Shown piece after piece: positions 1 to 5,712 of a DNA stretch of 7,604 nucleotides. Each line of letters opens with the position of its first letter. The stretch's first letter is position 1. The stretch is from an uncultured Ruminococcus sp. GTDB lineage: Bacteria; Bacillota; Clostridia; Oscillospirales; Ruminococcaceae. The translations under genes were made by a program, and so were the position numbers. The notes beneath the pieces were generated by a model. The model did not search any database, had not been told where the DNA came from, and was given only the letters and a program-made list of their open reading frames with translations. Where the stretch lies: the NCBI GenBank assembly GCA_946540705.1, contig CAMNJD010000149.1, positions 1 to 7,604 on the forward strand, in the 5' to 3' direction.

Positions 1-83
1 TCGCAGGTCTCTGCGAGTGCACCGACGCAAAGAGCGTTGCTGCAAAGCGCGGCAAGACGACTGCTGAAATCTTCGGCAAATAA
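1..83 (+). CDS. rpsE: 30S ribosomal protein S5, C-terminal end (partial)
   Basis: Only the last 26 codons and the TAA stop are inside the window; the gene begins upstream. The readable end starts AGLCECTDAKSV and finishes with KRGKTTAEIFGK, which resembles the usual S5 tail (a RGK-T-EE/AEI pattern). Position 5' of rpmD is where rpsE sits in the spc operon of nearly all bacteria. S5 is a small-subunit protein near the mRNA entry channel and contributes to decoding accuracy; its catalytic-type hallmarks (the S5 double-stranded RNA-binding fold) lie outside the window. The identification rests on the tail plus synteny. Confidence 0.9.
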   Translation, partial: AGLCECTDAKSVAAKRGKTTAEIFGK

Positions 84-104
84 TCGAGTTAGGAGTGAGC
101 TGTT

Positions 105-281
105 ATGGCTAAGAAAGTAGAGCTTGTGAAGAGCCTGATCGGCAGAAAGCAGGATCAGATCGCAACTGCTCATTCACTTGGTCTCCGTAAGATCGGCGAT
201 GCAACCACGCAGCCCGATAACGCGGCGACACAGGGCAAGATCAATAAGATCATCCACCTCGTGAAGGTCACGGAAGCTTGA
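105..281 (+). CDS. rpmD: 50S ribosomal protein L30
   Basis: This 58-residue protein has the usual length of bacterial L30, a small large-subunit protein that binds 23S rRNA. It begins MAKKVELVKSLIGRK, and the L30 core follows: a GLRKIGD segment at residues 26-32 (the conserved GL-K turn) and a C-terminal strand IIHLVKVTEA. It starts at ATG 105, with the ribosome binding site AGGAGTGA at 91-98 and a 6-nt spacer. It lies 21 nt after rpsE and 22 nt before rplO, the standard spc operon order. It is too short to show up in a scan that ignores ORFs under about 60 residues. Confidence 0.96.
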   Translation: MAKKVELVKSLIGRKQDQIATAHSLGLRKIGDATTQPDNAATQGKINKIIHLVKVTEA

Positions 282-313
282 AACAGCAAGGAGGTGCGAA
301 AACTTGAAGCTTC
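273..313 (+). promoter_or_regulatory. Inverted repeat enclosing the rplO ribosome binding site and start codon
   Basis: GAAGCTT at 273-279 is perfectly complementary to AAGCTTC at 307-313. Inside it, CAAG at 287-290 pairs with CTTG at 303-306, so the TTG start (304-306) would be base-paired to CAA, leaving the GAGGTG of the binding site in a 12-nt loop. On the left, a 7-nt bulge (280-286) separates the two stems; on the right they abut. The sequence shows the pairing. That it folds in the cell and controls L15 translation is inference; chance is possible because part of it is coding. Confidence 0.35.
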
Positions 314-747
314 ATGAATTAACACCGGCTGCGGACTCCAACCGTCCGGTCAAGCGCATCGGCAGAGGCCACGGCTCCGGCAGCGGCAAGACCGCAGGCA
401 AGGGTCATAAGGGTCAGAATGCACGTTCCGGCGGCGGCGTCAGAATCGGCTTTGAAGGCGGCCAGATGCCGCTCGCAAGACGTATTCCGAAGCGCGGCTT
501 CCACAACAACTTTGCAACACGTTACGCGACTGTCAACGTCGGTGATCTCAACCGCTTTGTTGAGGGCACTGTCGTGAATGCAGAACTTCTGCTGGCTTCG
601 GGCCTGCTCAGCAAGCTCGAAAACGGCGGCGTCAAAATCCTCGGCGAGGGCGACCTCAACGTCAAGCTGACTGTGCAGGCTGCGAAATTCTCCGCGGCTG
701 CTGCTGAAAAAATCGAAAAGGCAGGCGGGAAGGCTGAGGTGATGTAA
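304..747 (+). CDS. rplO: 50S ribosomal protein L15 (TTG start)
   Basis: The 147-residue product is the normal L15 length. L15 is a late-assembling large-subunit protein that reaches into 23S rRNA. The N-terminal half is the glycine- and lysine-rich extension, with RIGRGHGSGSGKTAGKGHKG at residues 18-37 and the conserved GFEGGQMPLARRIPKRGF at 49-66; the C-terminal half is the globular domain. The start is TTG 304: the full ribosome binding site AAGGAGGTG at 288-296 lies 7 nt upstream, and the protein opens MKLHELTP like other L15 sequences. The start region lies inside an inverted repeat (273-313), listed separately. The stop TAA is 1 nt from the secY start, so the two are probably translationally coupled. 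Confidence 0.97.
   Translation: MKLHELTPAADSNRPVKRIGRGHGSGSGKTAGKGHKGQNARSGGGVRIGFEGGQMPLARRIPKRGFHNNFATRYATVNVGDLNRFVEGTVVNAELLLASGLLSKLENGGVKILGEGDLNVKLTVQAAKFSAAAAEKIEKAGGKAEVM
736..742 (+). promoter_or_regulatory. Ribosome binding site of secY, inside the end of rplO
   Basis: GAGGTGA lies within the last codons of rplO and is 6 nt from the GTG 749 start of secY. It supports that GTG as the start and implies that ribosomes finishing L15 are well placed to begin SecY. Confidence 0.75.
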
Positions 748-748
748 T

Positions 749-2080
749 GTGTTCAAAACGCTGAAGAACGCTTGGGGAGTTCCCGAGATCCGCAAGAAGA
801 TTTTGTTCACACTGTTCATCATTCTTATTTTCCGTATCGGATCCGTTATCACGGTTCCGTTCCTCGATACCGAAACACTGAAAAACTGGATGAGCGATAC
901 TGCAAAGGGCGGCAACTTCCTGGAGTATCTGGATATCATCTCCGGCGGCGCACTGTCAAAGGCGACGATCTTCTCGCTCGGTGTTACCCCGTATATCAAC
1001 GCAAGCATTATCATCCAGCTTCTCACCTATGCGCTGCCTCCGCTGGAGCGACTCCAGCAGGAGGGTGAGGACGGCCGGAAGAAGCTCAACACGATCACTT
1101 CGTTCGTGGCGCTCGGCCTCTCGATCTTCATGGGCACGGCGTATTTCCTTCAGCTCAGAAACAATGCACACGCTGTGACCTATACCAACGGCGGACAGGG
1201 CACCTTCGCCATGTTCGTGATTATCCTCTGCTTCATGGCCGGTTCGTCGATCGTCATCTGGCTCGGCAACCGGATCAATGAAAACGGCATCGGCAACGGC
1301 ATCTCGATGATCCTCTTCGCAGGTATCGTTTCGAGAATCCCGTCCGATATCGGTACCCTGATCGGTAAGTACGTGATTCCGGCACCGGATCAGTACTTCA
1401 TCAAGGTCGTTGTGTATCTCCTGATCTTCGTCCTGATGGTCGTCGGCATCGTCTTCATGAACGAGGCTGAGCGCCGGATTCCGGTTCAGTACGCAAAGCG
1501 CGTCGTCGGAAGAAAGCAGTACGGCGGTCAGAATACACATATTCCGATCAAGCTCTGCATGTCCGGTGTTATGCCGATCATCTTCGCAATGAGCTTTATG
1601 TCCCTGCCGTCCATGTTCTCTCTGTTCTGGCCGCCTGTGGATGCCATTACAGAAACAACGACCGGCGGTCAGAAGTTCTGGTTCAACTTTGTCCGTTTCT
1701 TCGGAACCCAGAGCTATTCCTATGCAGCGATCTACTTCGTCCTGATCATCCTGTTCAACTACTTCTATGTTGCAATTCAGTATAATCCGGTCGAAATGGC
1801 GAACAACCTCCGCCAGTCAAACGGCGGTATCCCCGGCATCCGTCCCGGAAAGCCTACCTCGGATTACATCCAGAGAGTGCTCTCCAAGATCTCGCTTGTC
1901 GGTGCGGTGTTCCTCGGTATCGTTGCCGTATTCCCGATCATCTTCCTGAGACTGACGAATATCAATGTCTCGTCTATGGGCGGTACCTCGATCCTGATCG
2001 TCGTCAGCGTCGCGATCGAAACTGTCCGTACACTGGAATCTCAGCTTATGATGCGTCATCATAAGGGATTCCTCGGTTAA
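749..2080 (+). CDS. secY: Preprotein translocase subunit SecY (GTG start)
   Basis: SecY is the ten-helix channel of the Sec translocon in the cytoplasmic membrane; it works with SecE, SecG and the SecA motor or the ribosome to export and insert proteins. The 443-residue length is typical. The first membrane helix is at about residues 18-38. The plug and half-helix region GGALSKATIFSLGVTPYINA is at 66-85. The conserved TM5-cytosolic loop stretch NEAERRIPVQYAKRVVG is at 238-254. NPVEMANNLRQSNGGIPGIR (346-365) lies in the large cytosolic loop before TM9. The C-terminal end has SILIVVSVAIETVRTLESQL at 414-433, followed by a basic tail. The start is GTG 749, 1 nt after the rplO stop. Location between rplO and adk is the classic Gram-positive spc arrangement. 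No missing conserved region was noticed. Confidence 0.98.
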   Translation: MFKTLKNAWGVPEIRKKILFTLFIILIFRIGSVITVPFLDTETLKNWMSDTAKGGNFLEYLDIISGGALSKATIFSLGVTPYINASIIIQLLTYALPPLERLQQEGEDGRKKLNTITSFVALGLSIFMGTAYFLQLRNNAHAVTYTNGGQGTFAMFVIILCFMAGSSIVIWLGNRINENGIGNGISMILFAGIVSRIPSDIGTLIGKYVIPAPDQYFIKVVVYLLIFVLMVVGIVFMNEAERRIPVQYAKRVVGRKQYGGQNTHIPIKLCMSGVMPIIFAMSFMSLPSMFSLFWPPVDAITETTTGGQKFWFNFVRFFGTQSYSYAAIYFVLIILFNYFYVAIQYNPVEMANNLRQSNGGIPGIRPGKPTSDYIQRVLSKISLVGAVFLGIVAVFPIIFLRLTNINVSSMGGTSILIVVSVAIETVRTLESQLMMRHHKGFLG

Positions 2081-2112
2081 TCCCAAATTTCAAAAAGGAG
2101 GCTGCCAGATTT

Positions 2113-2751
2113 ATGAACCTTATTCTTTTGGGTGCGCCCGGTGCCGGTAAAGGCACACAGGCAGAAGCAATCTCCGCAAAGCTCAGCATCCCGCAGATCT
2201 CGACCGGCAATATGCTCCGCGAAGCTGTCAAGAACGGCACCGAGCTCGGTCTGAAGGCAAAGGCTGCAATGGACAGCGGTGATCTGGTGTCCGATGAAAT
2301 CGTCATCGGCATCCTGAAGGACCGCATCGCTGAGGATGATGCGAAGAACGGCTACATTCTCGATGGCTTCCCCCGTACCGTTGCACAGGCAGAGGCGCTC
2401 GACAGCATGGGCGTGACCATTGATCACGTTCTGGAAATTCATGTCGCGGATGAGAGAATCTGCGCAAGAATGTCCGGCAGACGCGTCTGCGAGAAGTGCG
2501 GTGCTTCCTACCATGTGGAGTATAAGCCCACGAAGGTCGAGGGCATCTGCGATAAGTGCGGCGGCAAGGCAGTTCAGCGTGCAGACGATGCACCGGAAAC
2601 TGTCCTCTCCAGACTTGAGGTCTATAAGGAGAAAACCGCTCCGCTGAAGGAGTATTACGCAAAGACCGGCAAGCTGCTCACTGTCGAAGGACAGGAGGAG
2701 GTTGCTGACACCACGAAGCTCGTCTTCGAGGCGCTCGGTATCCAGGGTTAA
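2113..2751 (+). CDS. adk: Adenylate kinase with zinc-binding lid
   Basis: This enzyme interconverts ATP + AMP and two ADP in the cytoplasm and so balances adenine nucleotides. The 212-residue protein has the P-loop GAPGAGKGT at residues 7-15, the AMP-binding TGNMLR at 31-36 and DGFPRT at 84-89. The lid carries paired cysteines at 126/129 and 146/149, the tetracysteine zinc site common in Gram-positive adenylate kinases and absent from the Escherichia coli enzyme. Arginines expected around the phosphates are visible at 36, 88, 123, 156 and 167. ATG 2113 follows AAGGAGG (2096-2102) with a 10-nt spacer. It lies 32 nt after secY and 12 nt before map, as in Bacillus. Confidence 0.98.
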   Translation: MNLILLGAPGAGKGTQAEAISAKLSIPQISTGNMLREAVKNGTELGLKAKAAMDSGDLVSDEIVIGILKDRIAEDDAKNGYILDGFPRTVAQAEALDSMGVTIDHVLEIHVADERICARMSGRRVCEKCGASYHVEYKPTKVEGICDKCGGKAVQRADDAPETVLSRLEVYKEKTAPLKEYYAKTGKLLTVEGQEEVADTTKLVFEALGIQG

Positions 2752-2752
2752 C

Positions 2753-2756
2753 GAGG
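2753..2756 (+). promoter_or_regulatory. Ribosome binding site deciding the map start
   Basis: GAGG lies just after the adk stop codon. Its spacing favours ATG 2764 (7 nt) over GTG 2758 (1 nt). Confidence 0.65.
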
Positions 2757-2763
2757 CGTGACG

Positions 2764-3510
2764 ATGGTTTCGATCAAAAGCAAGTCTGACATCGAAAAGA
2801 TGCTCGAAGCCGGCAAGATCGCAGCCAATGCGCTCAATGTGGTCGAGCAAAAGCTGAGACCCGGCATGACAACAAAGGATATCGACAAAATTGTTCATCA
2901 TGAGATCACATCACACGGCGGCATTCCGAATTTCCTCGGTCTGTACGGCTTCCCCGGAAGCGCGTGTGTGTCGGTCAATGAGGAGGTCATTCACGGCATC
3001 CCCGGCAGCAGACGGATCAATGAGGGCGATATCGTCAGCGTTGATCTCGGCGCCCGCTATAAGGGCTGGAACTCCGATACATGCTTCACCTTCGCCGTCG
3101 GCGAGGTCAGCCCGGAAGTCAGAAAGCTGCTGGAGGATACCAACGCCAGCCTGTATGCCGCGATCGAAAAGGCTCAGGTCGGCGCCCGGATCGGTGATAT
3201 CTCACATACCGTCGAGGATTACTGCCGCTCCAGAGGCTACGGGATCGTCAAAGATTACTGCGGCCACGGCATCGGCAAGGAGGTCCATGAGGAACCGGAG
3301 ATCCCGAACCACGGCAGAGCAGGCCACGGCATGCGGCTCGTGGAGGGCATGACCATCTGTGTTGAACCGATGATCAATATGCAGGGGGACGGTGTTCATA
3401 CAATGCCGAATAACTGGACGGTCGTCACAAACAACGGCTGCTTCTCGGCACACTTTGAGCATATGATCCTCATTACTGCAAACGGTCCTGTGATTATGAC
3501 AAAGCGGTGA
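2764..3510 (+). CDS. map: Methionine aminopeptidase, type I
   Basis: The enzyme removes the initiator methionine from new proteins as they leave the ribosome. The 248-residue product belongs to the short type I form without an N-terminal zinc finger. All five metal ligands are visible: D94 (VSVDLG), D105 (NSDTC), H168 (GHGIG), E201 (CVEPM) and E232 (FEHM); the substrate-side histidines H78 (IHGIP) and H175 (EVHEEP) are present too. I chose ATG 2764 over the in-frame GTG 2758: GAGG at 2753-2756 is 7 nt from the ATG but only 1 nt from the GTG, and the N-terminus MVSIKSKSDIEKM then matches family members. It is closely spaced between adk and the KOW gene. Confidence 0.97.
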   Translation: MVSIKSKSDIEKMLEAGKIAANALNVVEQKLRPGMTTKDIDKIVHHEITSHGGIPNFLGLYGFPGSACVSVNEEVIHGIPGSRRINEGDIVSVDLGARYKGWNSDTCFTFAVGEVSPEVRKLLEDTNASLYAAIEKAQVGARIGDISHTVEDYCRSRGYGIVKDYCGHGIGKEVHEEPEIPNHGRAGHGMRLVEGMTICVEPMINMQGDGVHTMPNNWTVVTNNGCFSAHFEHMILITANGPVIMTKR

Positions 3511-3516
3511 ACCGGA

Positions 3517-3837
3517 ATGCAAAGATGGATTTGTCAGCCCGGAACGGTCGTCCGTGCGTTAGCAGGACGTGATGCGGGAAGGTTTTTCCTCGTTGCAGCT
3601 CTGGACGGTGCGGATCTGCTTCTTGCCGACGGTGAACGGCGGACACTCCTTCATCCGAAGCGGAAGAATCCCGCACATGTTCAGGCAACAAAAACCGTGA
3701 TGCCGCTCAATGCCTTAACAGATAAGGCGATCAGACAAGCGCTCAGACCCTTCAATGAAGCGGTCAGTGCTCCGCAAACAAAACAAAACCAAATCCGCAA
3801 GGAGGTCATCGACGATGTCGAAACAGGATGTAATTGA
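3517..3837 (+). CDS. KOW-domain RNA-binding protein (L14e/L6e/L27e-like)
   Basis: This 106-residue basic protein has a KOW-type core at about residues 9-58, with GTVVRALAGRDAGRFFLV at 9-26, then LLLADGERRTLLHPKRKNP at 34-52. Similar small proteins occur between map and infA in many Firmicutes and are annotated as ribosomal L14e/L6e/L27e-like; their role is not settled, though an association with ribosomes or rRNA is a reasonable inference. The part after residue 60 looks like a low-conservation helical tail. Start: ATG 3517, 6 nt after the map stop; GGTGA at 3506-3510, overlapping that stop, is a partial ribosome binding site 6 nt upstream. The 3' end overlaps infA by 23 nt and contains the infA binding site. 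The family assignment is firm; the cellular function is not known from the sequence. Confidence 0.9.
   Translation: MQRWICQPGTVVRALAGRDAGRFFLVAALDGADLLLADGERRTLLHPKRKNPAHVQATKTVMPLNALTDKAIRQALRPFNEAVSAPQTKQNQIRKEVIDDVETGCN
3799..3805 (+). promoter_or_regulatory. Ribosome binding site of infA, inside the KOW gene
   Basis: AAGGAGG, continuing into T at 3806, is a near-perfect site 9 nt (counted from the T) or so before ATG 3815. It fixes the infA start there and rules out the in-frame ATG at 3755, which has no such site. Confidence 0.85.
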
Positions 3838-4033
3838 AGTAGAAGGCGTGGTCATTGATGCCCTGCCGAATGCCATGTTCAAGGTCGAGCTGAGCAACAG
3901 CCATGTGATCCTTGCACATATCTCCGGCAAGCTGAGAACGAACTATATCCGAATCGTCCCCGGTGACCACGTAACTGTCGAGATGTCGCCCTACGATCTG
4001 ACAAAGGGCAGAATCACCTGGCGCGCAAAATAA
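3815..4033 (+). CDS. infA: Translation initiation factor IF-1
   Basis: IF-1 is a single S1/OB-fold protein that binds the A site of the 30S subunit during initiation, with IF-2 and IF-3. The 72-residue length equals the usual bacterial IF-1. It opens MSKQDVIEVEGVV and has the signature HISGKLRTNYIRIVPGDHV at residues 35-53 and MSPYDLTKGRITWR at 57-70. An in-frame ATG at 3755 would add 20 residues with no family resemblance (MKRSVLRKQNKTK), so I start at ATG 3815. The gene begins inside the KOW gene (23-nt overlap) and is 31 nt from rpmJ. Confidence 0.98.
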   Translation: MSKQDVIEVEGVVIDALPNAMFKVELSNSHVILAHISGKLRTNYIRIVPGDHVTVEMSPYDLTKGRITWRAK

Positions 4034-4064
4034 ACCTGCGGCCGGAGACAAGGAGGTATTTCCA

Positions 4065-4178
4065 ATGAAAGTCAGACCTTCCGTCAAGCCCATCTGCGAA
4101 AAGTGCAAGGTCATTAAGCGCAAGGGCAAAGTCATGATTATTTGTGAAAACCCGAAGCATAAGCAGCGTCAGGGCTGA
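4065..4178 (+). CDS. rpmJ: 50S ribosomal protein L36 (zinc-ribbon form)
   Basis: The 37-residue protein is the canonical short L36, the smallest large-subunit protein, located near the peptidyl transferase region of 23S rRNA. It begins MKVRPSVKPICEKCKVIKRK and keeps all four zinc ligands: C11, C14, C27 and H32. This is therefore the zinc-containing form rather than the cysteine-free paralogue used by some bacteria under zinc shortage. AAGGAGGT at 4050-4057 lies 7 nt before ATG 4065. Its stop codon falls in the loop of a hairpin (4167-4189) ahead of rpsM. Confidence 0.98.
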   Translation: MKVRPSVKPICEKCKVIKRKGKVMIICENPKHKQRQG

Positions 4179-4189
4179 TACCCCTGACG
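4167..4189 (+). promoter_or_regulatory. Hairpin across the rpmJ stop, just before the rpsM ribosome binding site
   Basis: CGTCAGGG at 4167-4174 and CCCTGACG at 4182-4189 form a perfect 8-bp stem with a 7-nt loop that contains the rpmJ stop codon TGA (4176-4178). The rpsM binding site GGAGGTG starts 4 nt later (4194). There is no U-run after it, so it is not a convincing rho-independent terminator. It sits at the head of the S13-S11-S4-alpha-L17 block. In Escherichia coli the S4 repressor binds a structured leader at the same place in the operon; whether this hairpin does anything similar is inference. Confidence 0.55.
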
Positions 4190-4211
4190 ATTTGGAGGTG
4201 TAATTAGGAAT

Positions 4212-4580
4212 ATGGCTAGAATCGCTGGTGTTGACCTCCCGAAGAATAAGCGCGTGGAAATCGGCCTCACGTATATCTTCGGTATCGGTCGTACGACGGC
4301 AACCAAGATCCTGAAGGAAACCGGTATCAACCCGGACACCCGCGTGAAGGATCTCACCGAAACTGATGTCGCAGCGCTGCGTGCGTACATCGACGAGCAT
4401 TGCATGGTGGAGGGCGATAAGCGCCGCCAGATCGCAATGGATATCAAGCGTCTTGTCGATATCGGCTGCTACCGCGGTGTCCGTCACCGCAAGGGCCTGC
4501 CTGTCAGAGGACAGCGCACCAAGACAAACGCAAGAACGCGCAAGGGTCCGGCAAAGACCATTGCTAACAAGAAGAAATAA
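4212..4580 (+). CDS. rpsM: 30S ribosomal protein S13
   Basis: S13 sits in the head of the 30S subunit and contacts the P-site tRNA and the 50S subunit. The 122-residue protein begins MARIAGVDLPKNKRVEIGLT. It contains the helix-hairpin-helix YIFGIGRTTATKIL at residues 21-34, the signature KRLVDIGCYRGVRHRKGLPV at 79-98, and the RGQRTKTNARTRKG motif at 99-112, followed by the basic tail that reaches the P site. ATG 4212 is preceded by GGAGGTG (4194-4200) at a rather long 11-nt spacing. It is 33 nt after rpmJ and 14 nt before rpsK. Confidence 0.98.
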   Translation: MARIAGVDLPKNKRVEIGLTYIFGIGRTTATKILKETGINPDTRVKDLTETDVAALRAYIDEHCMVEGDKRRQIAMDIKRLVDIGCYRGVRHRKGLPVRGQRTKTNARTRKGPAKTIANKKK

Positions 4581-4594
4581 GGAGGGACTGTATC

Positions 4595-4996
4595 TTGGCA
4601 CAGCAGAAGAAAAAGGTAACCACGATCAGACGCCGCAGAGAGCGCAAGAACATCGAGAACGGCGCCGTGCATATTCAGTCCACATTCAACAACACGATCG
4701 TGACCATTACCGATACGCAGGGTAACGCGATTTCCTGGGCTTCCGCCGGTGAGCTTGGCTTCCGCGGCTCGAAGAAATCCACACCGTTCGCTGCACAGAG
4801 CGCTGCTGAGACTGCGGCACGCGCGGCAATGGAGCACGGTCTGAAGACCGTCGAGGTTTATGTCAACGGCCCGGGATCCGGCAGAGAGGCTGCAATCCGT
4901 GCGCTTCAGACCGTCGGCCTTGAGGTTCGTATGATCAAGGACGTAACGCCGATTCCTCATAACGGCTGCCGTCCTCCGAAGAGAAGACGTGTCTAA
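4595..4996 (+). CDS. rpsK: 30S ribosomal protein S11 (TTG start)
   Basis: S11 is on the 30S platform, near the mRNA Shine-Dalgarno exit channel. The 133-residue protein has a lysine/arginine-rich N-terminus (MAQQKKKVTTIRRRRERKN), then HIQSTFNNTIVTITD at residues 26-40, GPGSGREAAIRALQ at 92-105 and the very conserved end DVTPIPHNGCRPPKRRRV at 116-133. The start is TTG 4595: AAGGAGGG at 4579-4586, which overlaps the rpsM stop, gives an 8-nt spacer, and no in-frame ATG lies near the N-terminus. This is the second ribosomal gene in the window with a TTG start. It is 22 nt before rpsD. Confidence 0.97.
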   Translation: MAQQKKKVTTIRRRRERKNIENGAVHIQSTFNNTIVTITDTQGNAISWASAGELGFRGSKKSTPFAAQSAAETAARAAMEHGLKTVEVYVNGPGSGREAAIRALQTVGLEVRMIKDVTPIPHNGCRPPKRRRV

Positions 4997-5018
4997 TTTT
5001 GTGGAGGTGTGAACGAAG

Positions 5019-5618
5019 ATGGCGTTACAGAAAGAACCGATCCTGAAAAAGTGCAGAACCCTCGGAATCAGCCCCGGAGTCATGGGCGTTTCCAAGAAGG
5101 ATTCCAACCGTTTCAAGAACGCAAACAACCGGAAAAAGATCTCTGAGTACGGTCTTCAGCTCAAGGAAAAGCAGAAGCTGAAGTTTATCTACGGCATGCT
5201 CGAAAAGCAGTTCAGACACTACTTTGAGCTTGCTTCCAAGATGGAAGGCAAGACCGGTGATAACCTCATCACCTGCCTCGAATCCAGACTGGACAATGTT
5301 GTCTTCCGCATGGGTCTTGCTCTGACAAGACGTGAGGCAAGACAGCTCGTTGCTCACGCACACTATACCGTCAACGGCAAGAAGGTCAATATCGCCTCCT
5401 ACCGCGTGAAGGTCGGCGATGTGATCGCACTGCGTGAGAAGGACAGAACCTCTGATAAGTTCAAGGCTACCGTCGAGGCAACTGCTGACAGAGTTGTTCC
5501 GCTCTGGCTCGAAGCGAAGAAGGATGATTTCTCCGCAACTGTCGTTCGGATGCCTTCTGCGGACGATATCGAGTACGAAGCACAGACCCACCTCATCGTT
5601 GAGTTGTACTCCAAGTAA
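5019..5618 (+). CDS. rpsD: 30S ribosomal protein S4 (cysteine-poor form)
   Basis: S4 binds 16S rRNA early and nucleates 30S assembly. The 199-residue length is normal. The S4 RNA-binding domain is at about residues 87-150, with LESRLDNVVFRMGLALTRRE at 87-106 and HYTVNGKKVNIASYRVKVGD at 115-134. The N-terminus has a single cysteine (C12) near the start rather than a four-ligand zinc knuckle, so this looks like the zinc-independent form common in Firmicutes. ATG 5019 follows GGAGGTG (5003-5009) by 9 nt. The gene lies between rpsK and rpoA, as in Clostridia and in Escherichia coli but not in Bacillus subtilis. In E. coli S4 autoregulates its own operon; that is not shown here. Confidence 0.98.
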   Translation: MALQKEPILKKCRTLGISPGVMGVSKKDSNRFKNANNRKKISEYGLQLKEKQKLKFIYGMLEKQFRHYFELASKMEGKTGDNLITCLESRLDNVVFRMGLALTRREARQLVAHAHYTVNGKKVNIASYRVKVGDVIALREKDRTSDKFKATVEATADRVVPLWLEAKKDDFSATVVRMPSADDIEYEAQTHLIVELYSK

Positions 5619-5652
5619 TTCTTTCTCATTCTGAGAGGAATTCTATTCGCAG

Positions 5653-5679
5653 CGGCTGCTGAAATATCATTGGCAGCCG
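5653..5679 (+). promoter_or_regulatory. Hairpin in the 94-nt rpsD-rpoA gap
   Basis: CGGCTGC at 5653-5659 pairs perfectly with GCAGCCG at 5673-5679; the 13-nt loop can tighten by two G-U pairs and one A-U pair to a 7-nt loop. It is about 21 nt upstream of the rpoA ribosome binding site and is not followed by a U-run. The gap (5619-5712) is the longest in the operon. It also holds a weaker TCTCA-TGAGA repeat (5624-5636). I see no convincing promoter there. A role in rpoA translation, RNA processing or S4 binding is conjecture. Confidence 0.5.
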
Positions 5680-5700
5680 TACCACAACTGATTGCACAAC

Positions 5701-5707
5701 AGGAGGG
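5701..5707 (+). promoter_or_regulatory. Ribosome binding site deciding the rpoA start
   Basis: AGGAGGG is 5 nt from ATG 5713. An upstream in-frame TTG at 5692 would place this site inside the coding region, so 5713 is the better start. Confidence 0.85.
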
Positions 5708-5712
5708 TATTT

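Noticed and set aside
319..1026. 235-codon open frame on the - strand under rplO and secY
   Set aside because: Antisense shadow of two certain genes, no family resemblance.
2077..2901. 274-codon open frame on the - strand under adk and the start of map
   Set aside because: Antisense to motif-complete genes, no recognisable domain, no clear ribosome binding site considered convincing.
3755..3814. ATG 3755 as the infA start
   Set aside because: The added 20 residues do not resemble IF-1, and the strong binding site points to ATG 3815.
5670..5698. Possible promoter in the rpsD-rpoA gap (TTGGCA, 17-nt spacer, TGCACA)
   Set aside because: The -10 match is poor and the -35 part lies within the hairpin arm; not supportable from sequence alone.
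5692..5712. TTG 5692 as the rpoA start, adding seven residues
   Set aside because: It would bury the AGGAGGG binding site in the coding region, and the extra residues (MHNRRVF) are not like RpoA N-termini.
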